Below are positions 7,541 through 16,804 of a stretch of 64,000 bases of DNA, piece by piece. Origin of the DNA: Bacteroidota bacterium (GTDB lineage Bacteria; Bacteroidota; Bacteroidia; Chitinophagales; Saprospiraceae); contig JASBVF010000025.1 in NCBI GenBank assembly GCA_030147525.1, positions 94,767 through 158,766 on the forward strand, read 5' to 3'. The notes under the pieces are model-generated. The model was not told the DNA's origin. It worked only from the letters and a program-made list of their open reading frames with translations, and ran no database searches. Each line of letters opens with the position of its first letter. Position 1 is the stretch's first letter. The position numbers and the translations under genes are program-made.

Positions 7541-8080
7541 ATGAACTTATCCAACCTGCTTCCACTGATTCTTCTCACGCTTCCCGTGGCCCTTTGCGCC
7601 CAAAAGGAACAGCCCAAAGATCCTTACCAGGAAAAATACGAATGGCGGCTCCGGCAGGAGGTCCTTTACGGCTCTTACATCCCCAAGGATGTCAATGAAG
7701 TTTTTGTAGAATTGAACAAAAAAATGGATCAGGCTTCCAAAAACAAGTTCAAATCCATGCCGGAAGCTGTAGCCGCCACGAAACTTTTTTTTAGTTTGGG
7801 CAGGTGGATGACCCACAACTGGGGACTCTACGAAGGCTCCCGCCTATCCAAATACATGCAGGACATGGGCGTATTTCATCCGGATGATATGGTTCGGTTT
7901 CTTATCATCGCCTACCACCGCAGCATCAACCAGAAACCGCTGGAAATCAAGTCATTACTTAAAGTTTTTCACGAAAAAAACGCAGCGCAGCAGGAGCAGC
8001 GAATCAACGACGGCACCATCATTTTTGAACAGACAAAAAAAGTGGATACCATCCCGCCACCTAAAAAGGATCATCGCTAA
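7541..8080 (+). CDS. Secreted DUF6794-like protein
   Basis: 179 residues. A clear signal peptide ends near ALCAQ (about residue 20). The mature protein shows the DUF6794 pattern: YGSYIPKDVNEVFVELNKKM, then a FFSLGRWMTHNWGLYEGS block and a segment predicting further helices with HPDDMVRFLI. The family is found in Bacteroidota periplasmic or surface proteins and has no known function. The C-terminus is short, charged and probably disordered. It lies alone between the dehydrogenase (opposite strand) and topA, each with its own promoter. Confidence 0.75.
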   Translation: MNLSNLLPLILLTLPVALCAQKEQPKDPYQEKYEWRLRQEVLYGSYIPKDVNEVFVELNKKMDQASKNKFKSMPEAVAATKLFFSLGRWMTHNWGLYEGSRLSKYMQDMGVFHPDDMVRFLIIAYHRSINQKPLEIKSLLKVFHEKNAAQQEQRINDGTIIFEQTKKVDTIPPPKKDHR

Positions 8081-8130
8081 AATTTGAACACTGCATTTTC
8101 CCTGTGCTAACTACGCAATCTCAAAATTTT

Positions 8131-8138
8131 TACTTTTG
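8131..8138 (+). promoter_or_regulatory. -7 box for topA
   Basis: TACTTTTG matches the consensus and is followed by a C-rich start region. It gives a leader of about 70 nt before the start at 8216. Confidence 0.6.
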
Positions 8139-8215
8139 CCCTCGCAAATTCAATTTCTCATGCGAATTGATAACAGTTCGCAAGCGAAAGTCAAAAATTT
8201 AAAATCAAGCGCAGT

Positions 8216-10735
8216 ATGCCAAAGAACCTCCTAATTGTTGAGTCTCCGGCAAAAGCAAAAACCATCGAAAAGTTCCTCGGCAAGGATTTTACCGTAAAAT
8301 CCAGTTATGGTCACGTTCGGGATTTACCGAAGGGTGACATTGCCGTGGATGTCGAGAATAATTTTGAACCCAAATACGTCGTCTCTCCCGACAAGCAAAA
8401 ACTGGTCAAAGAGCTGAAGGAACTGGTGAAGAAAGTAGATGAAGTCTGGCTCGCAACGGATGAAGACCGTGAAGGAGAGGCCATTTCCTGGCACCTTTGC
8501 AAAGTGTTGGGTTTGAATGAAAACACAACGAAACGAATCGTTTTCCACGAGATCACCCAAAGCGCTATTCAAAATGCCATCACCAAACCCAGAACACTCG
8601 ACCTTAACCTGGTGGATGCCCAGCAGGCTCGCCGGATTCTCGACCGTCTGGTGGGTTACGAGCTATCCGAGTTGCTTTGGAAAAAAGTGAAAGGTAAACT
8701 CTCCGCCGGACGCGTTCAGTCTGTGTCTGTACGTCTGATTGTTGAACGGGAGCGTGAAATTCAGGCGTTTGAAGCCACGCCGTTTTTTAAAATCGGCGCT
8801 GAGTTCAATGTGAAAAGTACCGACGGAAAAACAACTGTACTTAAATCCGAATCTCCGGTACGCTACGATTCTCAGGACGACGCCGAAACGTTTTTGAAAA
8901 AATGCATCGGCGCTCATTTCAATATCAACGACATCGAGGTGAAACCCTCGAAGCGTAAACCTGCCGCACCTTTCACCACATCCACTTTGCAGCAGGAGGC
9001 CAGCCGAAAGCTAGGCTTCTCCGTAACCCGCACCATGAGCGTGGCGCAGCGGCTTTACGAAGCCGGTCACATCACCTACATGCGTACCGACTCGACCAAC
9101 CTGAGCGAGGTTGCCCTGGCTAATATTGCGAAGGAAATCGAAAATCAGTACGGTAAAAATTACGTGCATACCCGCCGCTACAAAACGAAAAAAGCCGGCG
9201 CACAGGAAGCTCACGAGGCCATCCGCCCGACCTACATCGAAAACCAGCAGGTGCCCGGCGACCGGGATCAGGTACGGCTTTACGAGCTGATCTGGAAGCG
9301 CACCATCGCCAGTCAGATGTCTGACGCAGAACTGGAGCGGACGGTAGTTAAAATCGGTATTTCAACACAACCTGACGCAACACTGCAAGCCGAAGGCGAG
9401 GTACTCAAATTCGATGGCTTCCTCAAGGTTTACCTCGAATCGAAAGATGACGATGACGAGGAAGAAACTAAAGGCATGCTGCCTCCACTGAAAGTCGGTC
9501 AGGCGCTTGATTTGCGGGAAATGACCGCCACTGAACGATTCACCCGTCCGCCGGCCCGTTACTCAGAGGCAAGCCTTGTCAGCAAGCTGGAAGAATTAGG
9601 CATCGGACGCCCGTCAACTTACGCTCCGACCATTTCAAAAATCATGGAGGAGAACCGTGGGTACGTGGTCAAAGAAAGCCGGGACGGCGAAGAGCGTAAG
9701 TACACGATTTTGAACCTGAAAAACGGTGCCATCAGCAAAGCGGAAGGAAGTGAAATGACCGGCGCTGTGAAAAACCGCCTCTTCCCTACCGACATGGGGA
9801 TGGTAGTGACGGATTTTCTTTTTGAAAACTTCGGCGGCATCATGGATTTTGGCTTCACGGCTGAGATCGAGGAGCAGTTTGATAAAATTGCCGAAGGCCA
9901 AAAGGAATGGGATAAAATGGTGGGTGGCTTTTACAAGCCTTTCCACGAAAAAGTGGTCAATACGCTGGAAAACAGCGGGCGTGCGACCGGCGAACGCATT
10001 CTTGGAAAAGATCCCGAAACGGGCCGTACCGTCCTTGTGCGCATGACCCGGTTTGGTAAACCAGCCGTCCAGATTGGTTCGCAGGAAGAACTGGGCGAAG
10101 ATGAAAAGGCAAAATTTGCCAATCTCAGCCCCGGTCAATCCATCGAAACTATCACACTCGAAGAGGCGCTGAAACTTTTCAGCTTGCCGAAGACACTCGG
10201 TAATTTTCAGGACAAGGAAGTCAGCATTGGTGTGGGTCGTTATGGACCCTACGTGCGTCATGGTGAAACTTTCGTCTCCATTCCCCGGAGCGAAGATCCG
10301 ATGGAGGTGGAATTGGAGCGTGCCATCGAGCTCATCAAAGAAAAACAAAAGGCCGATGCTCCCATCGGAACTTACAAAGGCTTACCGATCACCAAGGGTA
10401 AAGGCCGCTTTGGTCCTTTCCTCAAGTGGAATGACCTCTACGTGAACGTGCCGAAAAAATATGACCTGGATACCATCACGACTGACGAAGCGCACACCCT
10501 GATCGAGGCAAAGGTGGAGAAAGAAGCCAACCGCTACATCCACAAATGGGATAAAGAAGACATCGCCGTGGAAAATGGCCGTTGGGGACCTTTCATCCGT
10601 TTCAAGAAGAAAAGCGTGGCGCTGCCGAAGGTTGACGGTAAAAAAGTAACCAAGGAAGAAGCCGCTGACCTGACACTTGAAGAGGTCAAACAGATTATTG
10701 AGGCAGCACTGCCAGGCAGCTTCAAGAAAAAATAA
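8216..10735 (+). CDS. topA: DNA topoisomerase I
   Basis: 839-residue type IA topoisomerase that relaxes negative supercoils. The N-terminal Toprim domain contains DEDREGE at 82-88 for Mg binding. The catalytic tyrosine is Y288 in YMRTDS. The C-terminal part has no four-Cys zinc fingers. Instead it carries repeated beta modules of the Topo C-repeat type with the phrase G-R-x-G-P-[YF]-[VIL]-[RK] (VGRYGPYVRHG, KGRFGPFLKW, NGRWGPFIRF), as expected in Bacteroidota. An Asp/Glu-rich loop (DDDDEEE) sits near 412. The start MPKNLLIVESPAKAKTIEKF is the canonical family N-terminus. Single gene with its own promoter and terminator. Confidence 0.97.
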   Translation: MPKNLLIVESPAKAKTIEKFLGKDFTVKSSYGHVRDLPKGDIAVDVENNFEPKYVVSPDKQKLVKELKELVKKVDEVWLATDEDREGEAISWHLCKVLGLNENTTKRIVFHEITQSAIQNAITKPRTLDLNLVDAQQARRILDRLVGYELSELLWKKVKGKLSAGRVQSVSVRLIVEREREIQAFEATPFFKIGAEFNVKSTDGKTTVLKSESPVRYDSQDDAETFLKKCIGAHFNINDIEVKPSKRKPAAPFTTSTLQQEASRKLGFSVTRTMSVAQRLYEAGHITYMRTDSTNLSEVALANIAKEIENQYGKNYVHTRRYKTKKAGAQEAHEAIRPTYIENQQVPGDRDQVRLYELIWKRTIASQMSDAELERTVVKIGISTQPDATLQAEGEVLKFDGFLKVYLESKDDDDEEETKGMLPPLKVGQALDLREMTATERFTRPPARYSEASLVSKLEELGIGRPSTYAPTISKIMEENRGYVVKESRDGEERKYTILNLKNGAISKAEGSEMTGAVKNRLFPTDMGMVVTDFLFENFGGIMDFGFTAEIEEQFDKIAEGQKEWDKMVGGFYKPFHEKVVNTLENSGRATGERILGKDPETGRTVLVRMTRFGKPAVQIGSQEELGEDEKAKFANLSPGQSIETITLEEALKLFSLPKTLGNFQDKEVSIGVGRYGPYVRHGETFVSIPRSEDPMEVELERAIELIKEKQKADAPIGTYKGLPITKGKGRFGPFLKWNDLYVNVPKKYDLDTITTDEAHTLIEAKVEKEANRYIHKWDKEDIAVENGRWGPFIRFKKKSVALPKVDGKKVTKEEAADLTLEEVKQIIEAALPGSFKKK

Positions 10736-10747
10736 AACGTCATTTAG

Positions 10748-10777
10748 AACGGCCCGCTTTGAAAGCGGGCCGTTTTT
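10748..10777 (+). terminator. Rho-independent terminator of topA
   Basis: AACGGCCCGC, loop TTTGAAA, GCGGGCCGTT, then a T run. Starts 13 nt after the topA stop. Confidence 0.92.
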
Positions 10778-10780
10778 GTT

Positions 10781-11584
10781 TCAGACCTGTTTCGCCATTT
10801 TTAAGCTAAAAACATGCGGCAGGCGCACACCGAAGTTTCCGCCCCAGACAAATCGCCCGGGCTCACGCTCTTCCATGTTCGGGAAACACTGGTAAGGTGA
10901 GAAATCATACTCCTGAAAATCAAGCACTTGCAGACCTTCTTTCAACAAAGGCATTACCACTTCCGAGATGCTGTGGTTCCAGAAATACTCTTTGCCTTTC
11001 ACCTCCGAATCATGGTCGGCGTAGGTTCCTGTTATTTCTTCCGAGTAAGGATTTTTTTCAGTGAAATAGCCGTACTCGACTTTGTAGTTGTCAAAGTTAA
11101 ATATGTACAGCGTTGGATGAAATTCGGCGAGGTAAAAAGTGCCGCCGGGCTTCAGGCTTCGACTTACGACGGACGCCCATTTTTCAAGATCAGGTAACCA
11201 GGGGATAGCGCCAAAGGTGGTAAAGACAATATCAAACTTTTCATCCAAAACCTCCGGCACATCGTAAACGTTGGCGAGGATGAAACGGGCATCCAGCTTT
11301 AATTGTCCCGCAAGGGAGCTGGCCAGATCGATGGCTTTTTCAGAAAAATCAACGCCCGTGACAATAGCGCCCCGTCTTGCCCAGGTGAGTGTGTCCTGGC
11401 CAAAATGACATTGCAGGTGCAGCAACGACTTTCCGCTCACATCGCCGAGCGCATCCGCTTCGATTTCTGTCAGAGAGCTTTTACCGGACAGAAAACCCTC
11501 CATATCGTAAAATTTGGACTTGACGTGCACGTCCACCTTATTGTTCCAAAGGTCTTTGTTTTGATCAAAAAATTCGTTCCACAT
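10781..11584 (-). CDS. Class I SAM-dependent methyltransferase
   Basis: 267 residues. Motif I is LLHLQCHFGQDTLTWARRGA, a variant of the usual E/DxGxGxG, followed by the acidic residue in VTGVDFSEKAI. Motif VI-like LKPGGTFYLAEFHP follows. This Methyltransf_25-like pattern with LQCHFGQDT is common in small-molecule methyltransferases of unknown substrate. It is convergent with topA and has no same-strand partner, so context gives no substrate. Confidence 0.85.
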   Translation of the reverse strand: MWNEFFDQNKDLWNNKVDVHVKSKFYDMEGFLSGKSSLTEIEADALGDVSGKSLLHLQCHFGQDTLTWARRGAIVTGVDFSEKAIDLASSLAGQLKLDARFILANVYDVPEVLDEKFDIVFTTFGAIPWLPDLEKWASVVSRSLKPGGTFYLAEFHPTLYIFNFDNYKVEYGYFTEKNPYSEEITGTYADHDSEVKGKEYFWNHSISEVVMPLLKEGLQVLDFQEYDFSPYQCFPNMEEREPGRFVWGGNFGVRLPHVFSLKMAKQV

Positions 11585-11824
11585 AATTTATAGTAGCTGA
11601 CTTGAGGCTCGGAAGGATTTTTAGTGAAAAAAGAAGCAAACTCATTTGGTTTTTATTTCACCTTGAACCTGCGTGAGCCTCGTTTTGAAGATGAAAAGAA
11701 AATTTTTTCAGGAACCCTTTAGTCGGGATAAAAATTCCATTTCTTTTGAACAACGGTCAAATATGCAGATATTGGCGGGCATTTTGCATTCAACGAATAA
11801 AAATTAAACCTAATTCATTTACCC

Positions 11825-12142
11825 ATGTCTGATAAAAAAATACCCGCGAACTCCCTCAATATCGAACTTCCGGAAGACGTTGCCGAAGGCCAATACTCCA
11901 ACCTTGCCATCATTTCACACAATCACTCGGAATTCGTGGTCGATTTCGTGCTGATGACTCCGAATGTTCCAAAAGCAAAAGTTAAATCCCGGATCATCCT
12001 GACGCCTCAACACGCCAAACGACTGATGATGGCTTTGGCGGATAACATCAAAAAATACGAGGCACAATTCGGTCCGATCAATGATCCTGAAACACCTCCG
12101 TTCCCGCACATGAACTTCAACACGCCTACTGCTCAGGCCTGA
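11825..12142 (+). CDS. DUF3467 domain protein
   Basis: 105 residues and cytoplasmic. The DUF3467 pattern is visible: a segment with YSNLAIISHNHSEFVVDF, then VKSRIILTPQHAKRLMMAL and a terminal helix. The fold is small alpha/beta and no function is assigned to the family. The Pro-rich tail after residue 85 is likely disordered. Monocistronic with a strong terminator. Confidence 0.85.
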   Translation: MSDKKIPANSLNIELPEDVAEGQYSNLAIISHNHSEFVVDFVLMTPNVPKAKVKSRIILTPQHAKRLMMALADNIKKYEAQFGPINDPETPPFPHMNFNTPTAQA

Positions 12143-12163
12143 TCTTTTGAAGCTTTTCAGTTC

Positions 12164-12203
12164 AAAATGGTTTAAACATCATCTGGTGTTTAAACCATTT
12201 TTA
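12164..12203 (+). terminator. Rho-independent terminator of the DUF3467 gene
   Basis: A perfect 15-bp AT-rich stem (AAAATGGTTTAAACA / TGTTTAAACCATTTT) with an 8-nt loop and trailing T residues. Confidence 0.88.
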
Positions 12204-12445
12204 TTTGAAACCTGATGACACCACTCTCCTCTTCTTCCTGCCAGACAGATGACACTTTTTTTCAATTCTGCGTTAAGGAAATGTTTAATTGTGATCCATC
12301 CCCGCTGAACCAATAAAATTTTCATAGGATTGCAACTTATGCTTCAACCCGTCAGTCTTTTCGGTACCTTACTATTTGACGAAAAGGCAGGCATTCAAAA
12401 CGCTTGATGAATTTTGGCTAAAACGTTCCACTAATTTATTCCCGT

Positions 12446-13840
12446 ATGTTGAAAACAAATCTACGCCCGATCGCACTTCTGTTTTTCGGTTTCGCTTTGT
12501 TGATGTTTGCAGCCTGTAGCATTGGCGGCAAGGAAAAAGAACAAGCGAAAAACCTTTTTGCCCCCGTAAAAAAAGGCGAATTCAAAATCTACGTCGCTGC
12601 TACCGGCGAGCTGAAAGCTAAAAATTCCGAAGACATCAAAGGCCCTTCCGGCATGCGTGCCGCACAGATATGGCAGGCTACTATTTCCGACATGGTAGCT
12701 GAGGGTACTGTCGTAAAAGCCGGACAGTACGTCGCCTCGCTCGACCGGACCGAACTGGAAACGAAGCTCAAGGAAGCCCAGACCGAGATCGATAAAATTC
12801 AGACGCAGCTTGAACAGGCGGAAATTGATACCGCCATTCAATTGAGGGGCTTGAGGGACGACCTGATCAACCTCAAGTTTTCAATGGAAGAGAAAAAACT
12901 CCAGGTGGAGCAAAGCCGCTACGAGCCGCAGATGGTCATCCAGCAGGCTGAGATCGACCTTCAAAAGTCGCAGCGAGATTACAAACAACTTGAAAAGCGT
13001 TACGAACTCACCCAGACAAAATCCGTCGCCCAGATCAACGAAATTCTGGCTTCCCTGCGTCAGCAGCAGCTGAAGCGCCAGCGCCTTGTCGATCTCTCCG
13101 AAAAATTCGTGGTGAAAGCCCCCAAGGATGGCATGGTCATCTACGCCCGCACCTGGAACGGCAAGGTGGGCCCCGGCTCGCAGATCAGCACCTGGGACCC
13201 CGTCGTCGCAGAGTTGCCGGACCTGAGTATCATGATTTCAAAAACTTTCGTCAACGAGGTGGACATCAGCAAGGTGCAGAAAGGCCAGGATGTGAAAGTG
13301 AAAGTCGATGCCTTCCCCGACCGGGAGTACGGCGGTACGGTTATTCAGGTGGCCAATGTCGGTGAACAGCTGCGTGGTTACGACTCTAAGGTGTTCGAAG
13401 TCACAGTCCAGATCAACGAAGTGGATTCCATCCTCCGCCCTGCTATGACAACGAGCAATGAAATTCTGACCTACACCTTTCAGGACGTTCTTCACATCCC
13501 GCTGGAAGCCCTCCAAAACGATACCATCGCCTATGTTTTCAAAAAGGCCGGCGGAAAAGTCGTCAAACAGGAAGTCCTCACCGGCGAAATCAACGATAAC
13601 GAAGTCATCATCGAACACGGGCTCGAAGAGGGCGAAGAAGTTATGCTCTCCATCCCTGAGAACCCGGAAAAGCTAAGCTTTGTGCCGCTTGGCCCAAAAA
13701 TCAAGGAGGAACTCAAGCGAAAAATCGAGGAGGCGAAAAAGAAACGACAGGAAGAAGCCCTGGAAAAAATGAAACAGGTGAAAGAGGAGTACCAGCCCAA
13801 AGACAAAAACGGAGGCGGCAGTTTCATTATTTTCGGTTAA
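12446..13840 (+). CDS. Efflux periplasmic adaptor, MacA/HlyD-like lipoprotein
   Basis: 464 residues. The lipoprotein signal ends in LMFAAC (Cys 24), so the adaptor is membrane-tethered. It then has the membrane-fusion protein order: a short beta lead, a half-lipoyl segment, a long coiled-coil hairpin rich in Glu/Gln/Lys (about 105-205), the returning lipoyl half with KAPKDGMVIYAR, a beta-barrel with DVKVKVDAFPDREYGGTV, and a membrane-proximal end. The C-terminus has a highly charged helix (KRKIEEAKKKRQEE). It bridges the inner-membrane permease and a TolC channel. It is first of three genes; the permease starts 16 nt later. Confidence 0.9.
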   Translation: MLKTNLRPIALLFFGFALLMFAACSIGGKEKEQAKNLFAPVKKGEFKIYVAATGELKAKNSEDIKGPSGMRAAQIWQATISDMVAEGTVVKAGQYVASLDRTELETKLKEAQTEIDKIQTQLEQAEIDTAIQLRGLRDDLINLKFSMEEKKLQVEQSRYEPQMVIQQAEIDLQKSQRDYKQLEKRYELTQTKSVAQINEILASLRQQQLKRQRLVDLSEKFVVKAPKDGMVIYARTWNGKVGPGSQISTWDPVVAELPDLSIMISKTFVNEVDISKVQKGQDVKVKVDAFPDREYGGTVIQVANVGEQLRGYDSKVFEVTVQINEVDSILRPAMTTSNEILTYTFQDVLHIPLEALQNDTIAYVFKKAGGKVVKQEVLTGEINDNEVIIEHGLEEGEEVMLSIPENPEKLSFVPLGPKIKEELKRKIEEAKKKRQEEALEKMKQVKEEYQPKDKNGGGSFIIFG

Positions 13841-13855
13841 AACCCCAACCTAATC

Positions 13856-15205
13856 ATGGATCGTATCTTTTTCAATTTCATTCTTGCCATCGAGGGAGTC
13901 ACCGCCAACACTATGCGGGCAGTTCTCACAGCGCTCGGCATCGTGTTTGGCGTAGCCGCTGTTATTGCCATGCTGGCCATCGGCACCGGCGCCAAGCAGT
14001 CGATACTCGACCAGATGAAACTCATCGGCACCAACAACATCGTCATTACCTCCGTCGTGTTGAAAGAGGGGGAAGGCGGCGAAGAAACCGCCAACACTGC
14101 GAGCAATGGCAGCAGCAACAATGGCAGCAAGGAAGGCCGCCGCCCGTGGTCTCCCGGCCTTACGCTGGAAGACGTGAAGTCCATCCGGACGGTATTGCCC
14201 AACGTGGAGCGTATCAGCCCGGAAATTGTGCTGCAAACCAATCTCATCCAATCGGGTAAAACCCAGAAAGCACGGGCCGTCGGCGTCACGAATGCTTTTT
14301 TCGAACTCAATAACCTGAAACTGGCCTCCGGCGATTTTTTTCATGAAATACAAATGGAAGGTGGTCACCCCGTTTGCATCATCGGCCAGTCCGTTCGCAT
14401 CAAGTTTTTTCCTGAAACAGACCCTGTTGGCCAATACATCAAAACCGGTACTGCCTGGATGAAAATTATCGGCGTACTCGAAAAGCGGATCGCCAGCAAG
14501 GAAAGCCTCGAAAACCTTGGCATCCGTGACTACAACAACGACGTGTACATGCCCGTTTCCACTGCCCTGTTACGCCTCGAGAACCGGGCTAAAGTCACCT
14601 CAGACGACATACAGCGCAACCGCAACGACAATGACGGACCGGAGGAAGACAACTACCATCAACTCGATAAAGTCGTCGTGAGGGTCGAAGACTCTGACCA
14701 ACTCCAAGTGTCTGCCGAAATCATTGCCAAGATCCTGAAGCGCCGCCATAAAAACCTCGTCGACTTCGAGGTGGAGGTACCCGAACTGTTGCTGGAACAG
14801 CAGCAGAAAACGCAGGACATGTTCAACTTCGTGCTGGCAGTCATTGCCGGCATTTCCCTGCTGGTCGGCGGCATCGGTATCATGAATATCATGCTGGCTT
14901 CCGTGCTCGAACGCATCAAGGAGATCGGCGTGCGCCGCTCGCTGGGCGCCAAGCAAAATGATATCGTGCTGCAATTTCTCTTCGAAGCCATTTTTATCAG
15001 CCTGCTCGGTGGCATTATCGGCATTCTGCTGGGCGTAGGCGCTGCGAAGATCATCTCTACGGCTGCGGATATCCCGACGGTCGTCTCCGGCTGGTCCATC
15101 GCCTTGTCGTTTGGTGTGGCTGCTTCGGTGGGGCTGGTTTTCGGCTTGTTCCCGGCGAGAAAGGCTGCCCGGCAAGACCCTATCAAGGCTCTGCGGATAG
15201 ACTAA
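13856..15205 (+). CDS. MacB-like ABC transporter permease (no ATPase domain)
   Basis: 449 residues. One N-terminal transmembrane segment with LTALGIVFGVAAVIAMLAIG is followed by a MacB_PCD periplasmic domain of about 250 residues and three C-terminal FtsX helices with the signature RIKEIGVRRSLGAKQNDI. MacB proper carries a fused N-terminal ATPase; here the protein starts directly at the first membrane helix, and no ABC ATPase gene is in the operon or window. A separate ATPase must be supplied in trans if this is a transporter. The periplasmic domain holds a Ser/Asn/Gly insertion near 80-90. Likely role: outward transport of a peptide, lipid or small molecule, or mechanotransmission. Confidence 0.88.
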   Translation: MDRIFFNFILAIEGVTANTMRAVLTALGIVFGVAAVIAMLAIGTGAKQSILDQMKLIGTNNIVITSVVLKEGEGGEETANTASNGSSNNGSKEGRRPWSPGLTLEDVKSIRTVLPNVERISPEIVLQTNLIQSGKTQKARAVGVTNAFFELNNLKLASGDFFHEIQMEGGHPVCIIGQSVRIKFFPETDPVGQYIKTGTAWMKIIGVLEKRIASKESLENLGIRDYNNDVYMPVSTALLRLENRAKVTSDDIQRNRNDNDGPEEDNYHQLDKVVVRVEDSDQLQVSAEIIAKILKRRHKNLVDFEVEVPELLLEQQQKTQDMFNFVLAVIAGISLLVGGIGIMNIMLASVLERIKEIGVRRSLGAKQNDIVLQFLFEAIFISLLGGIIGILLGVGAAKIISTAADIPTVVSGWSIALSFGVAASVGLVFGLFPARKAARQDPIKALRID

Positions 15206-15250
15206 GCCACTGTTCGACACTTTTAAAAATACACATTGAAAGCTATCAAC

Positions 15251-16726
15251 ATGAAACCAGCTTCCTTACTCCTTCTTCTGCTTCTTTTATCGAAACCAAT
15301 GAGCGCCCAGACCGACACCCTGTCGCTGAGCCTCGAAGAAATCGTAGCACTCGCTCAAAGCGACGCTCCCGATGCCCTGCTGGCTGAAACGAGAATGAAA
15401 AACCGCTACTGGGCTTATCAGTCCATCCTCGCCGATTACAAGCCCCGCATCACGCTGGACGGCGACCTGCCAGACCTCAACCGCTCCATTTCCATCATCA
15501 CCCAACCGGACGGGACAGACCTTTTCCTCCAGCGGGCGCAAATGCGCAACCGCCTCGGCCTTTCCCTCCGGCAGCAGGTGGCGCCGACCGGCGGGACGGT
15601 CTTTGCCAGCTCCGGCATCCAGCGGCTCGATATTTTTCAGGAAGCCGGCGACAACATCGTGTCGTATTTTTCCACGCCCTTCTCCATCGGTTTTATTCAG
15701 CCTGTTTTTGGTTTTAACCAGCTGAAATGGAACAAACGAATCGAACCGCTGCGCTACCAGGAGGCCACCCGTGAATATGCGGAGCAAATGGAAAACGTGG
15801 GTTATCAGGCCTCCGATCTTTTTTTCAACGTATACATTTCTCAGCTCAACCTGGAGGCTGCCCGCAGGGACAAAGCCAATGCCGATACGCTTTTTAATAT
15901 TTCAAAAGGCCGCTTCGAGGTTGGCCGCATTGCTGAAACGGAGCTGCTGCAAATCGAACTCAGCGCCATGAATGCCGACGCTGCCGTGCAGCAGGCACTG
16001 CTCGATCTGCAATCCGGCACGGAGCAGCTCCGCAACTTCCTGGGGCTTCGCAATGCCGTCAATTTCAAGCTCGAACCTCCAGTCGATATTCCCCAGTTTA
16101 ACGTGGAGGTAGAACGGGCTCTGAAATACGCCAACGAGTTCCGCAGCGATGTCATCGCCTTCCAGCGCCGCATTGCTGAGGCTGACTCGGAGGTGGCCCG
16201 GGCCAGAGCTAACAGCGGTTTCCAGATGGATGTCTTCGGTCAGTTCAGCCTTTCCCAGACGGGCGGCAAGCTGAACGAAGCTTACAAAGACCCACTCGAC
16301 AATGAAATTTTCAGTATCGGCCTGCAAGTGCCAATCTTCGACTGGGGAAAGGCCAAAGCCCGGCTTGAAACCGCCTACTCCAACCGGGAGCTTGAGCGCA
16401 TGAATGTGGAGCAGGAACAGGTCAATTTTGAACAGGAAATCCTGCTGAAAGTGAAGCAGTTTGACCTGCTGCGCAACCAGGTAGCGCTCGGCTTGCGTGC
16501 CTATGAAGTTTCACAAAAGCGCCTCGATATGACCCGCAACCGTTATTACATCGGAAAAATCGGCGTGCTTGACCTGAACATTGCCATCTCTGAGAAAGAA
16601 GCTGCCCGCCGTAGCTACATGAATGCGTTGAGGTCCTTCTGGCTGGCTTACTACGACCTTCGCCGCATTACGCTGTTCGACTTTGAGCGGGAGGTTTCGC
16701 TGGTCAGGCGGGTGGAGGGGTATTGA
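15251..16726 (+). CDS. TolC family outer-membrane efflux protein
   Basis: 491 residues with a signal peptide ending near PMSAQT. Two OEP domains follow. Each has a long alpha-hairpin separated by beta-strand pairs, as in the trimeric TolC channel; phrases such as GRFEVGRIAETELLQIELS and RNRYYIGKIGVLDLNIA are the equivalent tunnel-helix ends of the two halves. I start at ATG 15251; the frame is open to TTG 15236, which would put extra residues before the signal peptide. Third gene of the efflux operon, 45 nt after the permease stop. Confidence 0.9.
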   Translation: MKPASLLLLLLLLSKPMSAQTDTLSLSLEEIVALAQSDAPDALLAETRMKNRYWAYQSILADYKPRITLDGDLPDLNRSISIITQPDGTDLFLQRAQMRNRLGLSLRQQVAPTGGTVFASSGIQRLDIFQEAGDNIVSYFSTPFSIGFIQPVFGFNQLKWNKRIEPLRYQEATREYAEQMENVGYQASDLFFNVYISQLNLEAARRDKANADTLFNISKGRFEVGRIAETELLQIELSAMNADAAVQQALLDLQSGTEQLRNFLGLRNAVNFKLEPPVDIPQFNVEVERALKYANEFRSDVIAFQRRIAEADSEVARARANSGFQMDVFGQFSLSQTGGKLNEAYKDPLDNEIFSIGLQVPIFDWGKAKARLETAYSNRELERMNVEQEQVNFEQEILLKVKQFDLLRNQVALGLRAYEVSQKRLDMTRNRYYIGKIGVLDLNIAISEKEAARRSYMNALRSFWLAYYDLRRITLFDFEREVSLVRRVEGY

Positions 16727-16744
16727 GAATGGAGAGTGGAGAAT

Positions 16745-16790
16745 GGAGAATGCAATAACGAGCTCAAACCGGCATTCGTTTGCATTCTCC
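16745..16790 (+). repeat. Inverted repeat between convergent genes
   Basis: GGAGAATGCAA at 16745-16755 pairs with TTGCATTCTCC at 16780-16790. Direct repeats of a GGAGAAT-like word precede it (16731-16751). It may end transcripts from either side, but there is no T-tract. Confidence 0.5.
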
Positions 16791-16804
16791 ACGCTCGCTG
16801 TAAC

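Noticed and set aside
9635..10348. 237-codon minus-strand frame inside topA
   Set aside because: Shadow of topA, which is unambiguous across this stretch.
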